A stretch of DNA of 24,771 bases from Thermodesulfobacteriota bacterium. GTDB taxonomy: Bacteria > Desulfobacterota > BSN033 > UBA1163. The notes under the pieces are model-generated. The model was not told the DNA's origin. It made no database searches and saw only the letters and a program-made list of their open reading frames with translations. Where the stretch lies: positions 1 through 24,771 of the forward strand of contig JASEIE010000015.1 in the NCBI GenBank assembly GCA_030024065.1. The letters are read 5' to 3'. The position numbers and the translations under genes were made by a program. Numbering within the stretch: position 1 is the stretch's first letter; every line of letters begins with the position of its first letter. Below, piece after piece: positions 21,556 through 24,771 of this stretch.

Positions 21556-23616
21556 TCATCTCGGAATTATCTTCTTTTCACCACCTGGCTTCTCATCACC
21601 AGGGGTTTGTGCCTCAGACAGTCTCTTCTTCTCTTTCACTGACTCATTATATCTCACCAGGCTTGCATCATGGAAATGGACGAACTTCCGGAGGGCATCC
21701 AATTGAGGTTCATAGGAGGAGCAATCGAGGAGATTCTTCTCCTCCGGGTCCTTTTTTAAATCAAAAACCCAGCATCTCTTCTTCTTTAAGGAATACTGGA
21801 CCTTGATGAGCTGGTGATCCAGCGATGAGATGGTTCCTTCATGCCCGTAAAAGAAAATATATTTCCGTTCTAATCGATGATGAAAAAGAGATTCTCCGTC
21901 CAGGTGCTCAGGATGGTATGGAATCCTCATCGAATCGAGAAGGGTGGGCAGAATATCCACATGGCTTGTCGGAAACTCAAAGGCCCTCGGTTTAAACAGG
22001 GCGGGTTGATAGATGATCGCAGGCGTCTCCAGATTCTCGTTATAACTGTACCGGTGGTGCATATAGTTATCGGAATGGTGCTGGCCGAAGGCCTGGCCAT
22101 GATCGCCCACGATGATAAAAATAGTGCGCTCCAACAGTCCCTGTTTTTTTAGATGATCATGGATGCGCCTGATCATATGATCCAGAAGGTTCAGATTGTT
22201 GTAGTAACGGGTGATCAAGCGGCCATCCTCGTTCCTGATGCGGTAATCAGGACCGTAATCAAAATAAGGGAGATGGGCTGTAAAGCTGAGGTAAATTCCT
22301 AAAAAAGGCTCCTTTGCCTTACTCACTCTCTGAATAAAATAATCGATTGTCTGAACCTCATCCCTTCCGATATAACGGCCAAGGGAATGCAATTCCTCTC
22401 TCACTTTAAGATTTAGATTTTCAAAGTGGTGCATCTCTGTGAGCCCGCTATTATTAATAAATGCCGTTGGAAAGTACCATTGGATGGGAGAGGGGGTCAC
22501 CAGAAAACGGTCATAACTCTCTCCTAAAAAATTGTGGATGGAAGGAACACTAACATCCGAACGGATGCCAAAGGTCTCCTGATGAAAAAAATCATAAAGC
22601 CCGCTGAGCAGTGAAAAGATGGCTTTGGTGCTGATGTTCGATGTGGTGAAGTGTTTCTTCAAATGCCAGCTCTCTTTCGACAATGTGTGCAGAAACGGCA
22701 TGGGCATCGGGTTGCCATATTCTGTATCAAACATATATCGAGTGCCAACCGATTCCATGACGAAGAGGACGATGTTCCATGGGCCGTCATTTTTAGGGGG
22801 CGGAAATTTGATCGGTTTCATCTGATTTTTATATTCAGGCCCGGTGGGCTGAAGGGTTGATTCATTCTTCATAGCGATCTTGATATACGGACTTTCCGAA
22901 GAGGACTTAAAAATTCCATTTTCAGCCATATCGGAGAGGAGAAAGATGGCTGGATTCAGGCGGACGTCGGCAGGGATGGCATCACCTTTGCTACTGGCTC
23001 CGAATACTGAAAAGGAGGATAGGAGGATGATGGACCCGATGGAAGCCCTCAACATCCAAACCCGAAAAGTGAGAGGCGACAGTAGAGCTCCCCAGAAAAG
23101 TCCAATAGGGAAAAGAAGAAATAGAACATCTCTCAGATCGAAGAATTTAGCGAGTTCTGTAAATGGGACATTTAAAAATAACTCGACAAGGATGGAATAA
23201 CCGAACCCTGTCTGAGCATCGAAGAGCAGCCGCATATGAGCGCCATGAATGAGGGTGAGAAGGATCAGAAAAGGGTGTAATAAAACGAATCCCAAAACTT
23301 TCAAGGCGGATCGTGTGTGGCCCTGCCAAATGAGAAGGTGCAATCGAGACAGCAGCCAGGCCAGCAGGAAACAGGAAAGGAGGAGGACAAGATCGTATGG
23401 GAAATATCTCACCATAAACCAAATGGGGTGGGCTGCGGGATCAAAATCGAAAGGCCTGATCGAATTATTGAAAAGACTCCATGTGAGTTGAATCCGGTAG
23501 ATAAGAATCATCGCCAGTGCACAAATGAAAAGGGCAAAGGAGGACCTGCTCGAAGAGGCGAGATATGGGAGGATGATGGAAAAAACCCTTGAAGCCTTCT
23601 CAAACTTTGCTTTCAC
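21556..23616 (-). CDS. Membrane sulfatase / phosphoglycerol transferase-like protein (alkaline phosphatase superfamily)
   Basis: A 686-residue protein with four or five N-terminal transmembrane helices (within residues 20-205) and a large periplasmic alkaline-phosphatase-superfamily domain, the layout of LtaS/MdoB/EptA-like enzymes that modify lipids or glycans with phosphoglycerol or phosphoethanolamine. Metal and catalytic elements: VLFVMESVGTRY (E288), the probable nucleophile T330 in TSNISTKAIFSLLSG, H448 in SFTAHLPYFDYG, and VGDHGQAFGQHH (D505, H506). The start is a GTG at 23616 with AAGGA 8 nt upstream. It is divergent from the acyltransferase gene, so both may serve envelope-lipid remodelling. 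The actual substrate is not predictable; a true sulfatase is less likely because the CxPxR formylglycine motif is absent. Confidence 0.87.
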   Translation of the reverse strand: MKAKFEKASRVFSIILPYLASSSRSSFALFICALAMILIYRIQLTWSLFNNSIRPFDFDPAAHPIWFMVRYFPYDLVLLLSCFLLAWLLSRLHLLIWQGHTRSALKVLGFVLLHPFLILLTLIHGAHMRLLFDAQTGFGYSILVELFLNVPFTELAKFFDLRDVLFLLFPIGLFWGALLSPLTFRVWMLRASIGSIILLSSFSVFGASSKGDAIPADVRLNPAIFLLSDMAENGIFKSSSESPYIKIAMKNESTLQPTGPEYKNQMKPIKFPPPKNDGPWNIVLFVMESVGTRYMFDTEYGNPMPMPFLHTLSKESWHLKKHFTTSNISTKAIFSLLSGLYDFFHQETFGIRSDVSVPSIHNFLGESYDRFLVTPSPIQWYFPTAFINNSGLTEMHHFENLNLKVREELHSLGRYIGRDEVQTIDYFIQRVSKAKEPFLGIYLSFTAHLPYFDYGPDYRIRNEDGRLITRYYNNLNLLDHMIRRIHDHLKKQGLLERTIFIIVGDHGQAFGQHHSDNYMHHRYSYNENLETPAIIYQPALFKPRAFEFPTSHVDILPTLLDSMRIPYHPEHLDGESLFHHRLERKYIFFYGHEGTISSLDHQLIKVQYSLKKKRCWVFDLKKDPEEKNLLDCSSYEPQLDALRKFVHFHDASLVRYNESVKEKKRLSEAQTPGDEKPGGEKKIIPR

Positions 23617-23660
23617 GATTGGTATCCTTCTTCACACGATATGATCCTCATTTTAAAATG

Positions 23661-23689
23661 ATGATAAATAAAAAAGCCTCAAAGGTCAA
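23661..23689 (-). promoter_or_regulatory. Promoter of the sulfatase-like gene
   Basis: Minus-strand TTGACC (23689-23684), 17-nt spacer, TATCAT (23666-23661); five of six matches in each box. It lies 45 nt upstream of the GTG start. Confidence 0.6.
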
Positions 23690-23720
23690 TTGCCAAAAAG
23701 AATAGTTTAAGGGATATCTA

Positions 23721-23749
23721 TTGAAATTCTTTGGGAAATCATCTATTTT
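23721..23749 (+). promoter_or_regulatory. Putative promoter of the acyltransferase gene
   Basis: TTGAAA (23721-23726), 17-nt spacer, TATTTT (23744-23749), 27 nt before the ATG at 23776. The -10 match is only 4 of 6. Confidence 0.4.
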
Positions 23750-23775
23750 GTTAGTAAATTTGTTAGAGATCGGCC

Positions 23776-24771
23776 ATGCGAAAAAGGACCTTAAATAAAT
23801 GGAAGCATTGGTGCGGGGATATTTTCCTCAGTCTCCTCCTCACCTTCTCTGCCATTATATTTCGATATTTGCCTCCGGAGGCTTTGATCTCCATTTCTAA
23901 GGTCCTAGGGAAAACCGCTCACATTCTCCTTAAAAAGTACAGAAAGAGGGTCATTCAAAATCTCTCCAGCGCATTTGGATCGGAAAAAAACCCTGACGAG
24001 ATTGTAAAACTGGCCAGGGAGGTTTTTTTTCACTTCACTCTTACCCCCTTAGAAACGGTTTTTGTTTATGCAAATCCTCTCGAGCGCTTTCTTCTGAAAA
24101 TTGAGATTAAAGGGAAAGGATATCTGGATTTGGCTCTAACTCAAGGAAAGGGAGTGATTGCCTTGGGCGCCCATCTGGGACCTTTTACCTTGCCGGGAAC
24201 AAGGCTCTCTGCGGAAGGTTACCCGTTTAATCTGATCATCAATGAGGGTAGTTTCCCAAGGTTATGGAAGAAGCTGAAGGCTTTTCAACAAAGGCTGGGC
24301 CAGAACCCCATTCCCCTCAAACCGGTCACCGCATCTCTAAAAAAATCTCTAAACTGTCTCCATCGGAATGAGATCCTCTACCTCATCGCGGATGAGCAGC
24401 AGAGGCGTGGAGGTGTTCCTGTCCCCTTCTTTGGCCAGACTGCCTTTACCCCCCCTGGACCGGCCATTCTCTCCCTCAAGACAGGCGCCCCGATCCTGCC
24501 GATGTTCATCCTGAGAGAGGATGGAATCCGGAGAACATTGGTCATCGGTCCCCCCATCCAAATGGAAAGGACTCCGAACATCGAGAAGGATATCCAGACG
24601 CTCACAGCAAAATTTACCAGGGCCATTGAAGAAATGGTGAGACAATATCCAGGCCAGTGGTCGTGGCTCAATCGGCGATGGAAATTGCCCCCCTCACCCT
24701 TCCCCTCTCCCCGTGGGGGAGAGGGAGGAGCTCAGGGGGAACTGGATTTTGAAGGGAAGCAAAAGACCCTT
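23776..24771 (+). CDS. LpxL/HtrB-like lysophospholipid acyltransferase (3' end cut by the window)
   Basis: At least 332 codons, open at the window end. The protein has an N-terminal membrane anchor (about 15-35), the acyltransferase block GVIALGAHLGPFTLPGTRLS (H133), the NEILYLIADEQQRRGGVPVP block (about 199-218) and the C-terminal PGQWSWLNRRWK that closes the conserved domain at about residue 302. This is the lipid A or lysophospholipid acyltransferase family, acting at the inner membrane. The usual His-x4-Asp/Glu dyad reads H133-x4-T138 here. After the conserved domain the frame enters a palindromic repeat, giving PPSPFPSPRGGEGG, so the real product has a repeat-derived tail. There is no clear ribosome binding site. 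Not a shadow: it is the only long frame in this stretch. Confidence 0.85.
   Translation, partial: MRKRTLNKWKHWCGDIFLSLLLTFSAIIFRYLPPEALISISKVLGKTAHILLKKYRKRVIQNLSSAFGSEKNPDEIVKLAREVFFHFTLTPLETVFVYANPLERFLLKIEIKGKGYLDLALTQGKGVIALGAHLGPFTLPGTRLSAEGYPFNLIINEGSFPRLWKKLKAFQQRLGQNPIPLKPVTASLKKSLNCLHRNEILYLIADEQQRRGGVPVPFFGQTAFTPPGPAILSLKTGAPILPMFILREDGIRRTLVIGPPIQMERTPNIEKDIQTLTAKFTRAIEEMVRQYPGQWSWLNRRWKLPPSPFPSPRGGEGGAQGELDFEGKQKTL
24690..24738. repeat. CCCTCACCC/GGGGAGAGGG palindrome, copy 2
   Basis: The left arm CCCCTCACCC-tt-CCCCTCTCCCC (24690-24712) faces a right arm with GGGGAGAGGG (24716-24725) and a more degraded end. It is the same family as 9271-9321, but lies inside the 3' end of the acyltransferase frame. 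Confidence 0.85.

Overview
The window looks like a chromosomal segment of an uncultivated anaerobic Gram-negative bacterium, most likely a deltaproteobacterium (Desulfobacterota, Syntrophia-like). The evidence is an outer-membrane porin ending in Phe, an LpxL/HtrB-like acyltransferase, a 4-hydroxybenzoyl-CoA-reductase-type molybdenum hydroxylase, a TAXI-type TRAP transporter, AmrS-like radical SAM proteins, and intergenic spacers packed with palindromic repeats. The taxonomic call is inference; no rRNA or marker gene is present.

Layout. 1-5.2 kb: an exported NlpC/P60 cell-wall hydrolase, a small membrane coiled-coil protein, a HicB antitoxin gene broken by an exact 8-bp duplication, a CsgG/TolB-like protein fused to FG-GAP repeats, and a DUF433/DUF5615 toxin-antitoxin-like pair. 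5.2-8.0 kb: a porin with a strong promoter and a long leader holding a perfect Shine-Dalgarno and a tiny ORF, then a CsgG/FlgT-like lipoprotein. 8.2-18.4 kb: a same-strand metabolic block with FAD/[4Fe-4S], [2Fe-2S] and Mo subunits of a molybdenum hydroxylase, a cytoplasmic molybdopterin (DMSO-reductase family) oxidoreductase, a TAXI solute receptor that has lost its N-terminus, the fused TRAP permease, and a decarboxylating malate/tartrate-type dehydrogenase. 18.6-21.5 kb: two divergent radical SAM proteins, both with Tat-like leaders, and a small zinc-ribbon protein. 21.5-24.8 kb: a membrane sulfatase/phosphoglycerol-transferase-like protein (minus strand) diverging from an LpxL-like acyltransferase that runs off the window.

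The metabolic block plausibly takes up an organic acid through TRAP and processes it, or an aromatic/CoA-activated compound, with two different molybdenum enzymes; the substrate cannot be read from the sequence.

The most unusual feature is non-coding. A palindrome (GGGGACAGGCTAC arms) occurs three times, each at the 3' end of a gene and at a module boundary. One copy encodes the C-terminus and supplies the stop region of the Mo subunit, and another abuts the truncated transporter gene. At least five other palindrome types fill the remaining spacers, two of them also forming the C-terminal codons of proteins. No transposase lies in the window.
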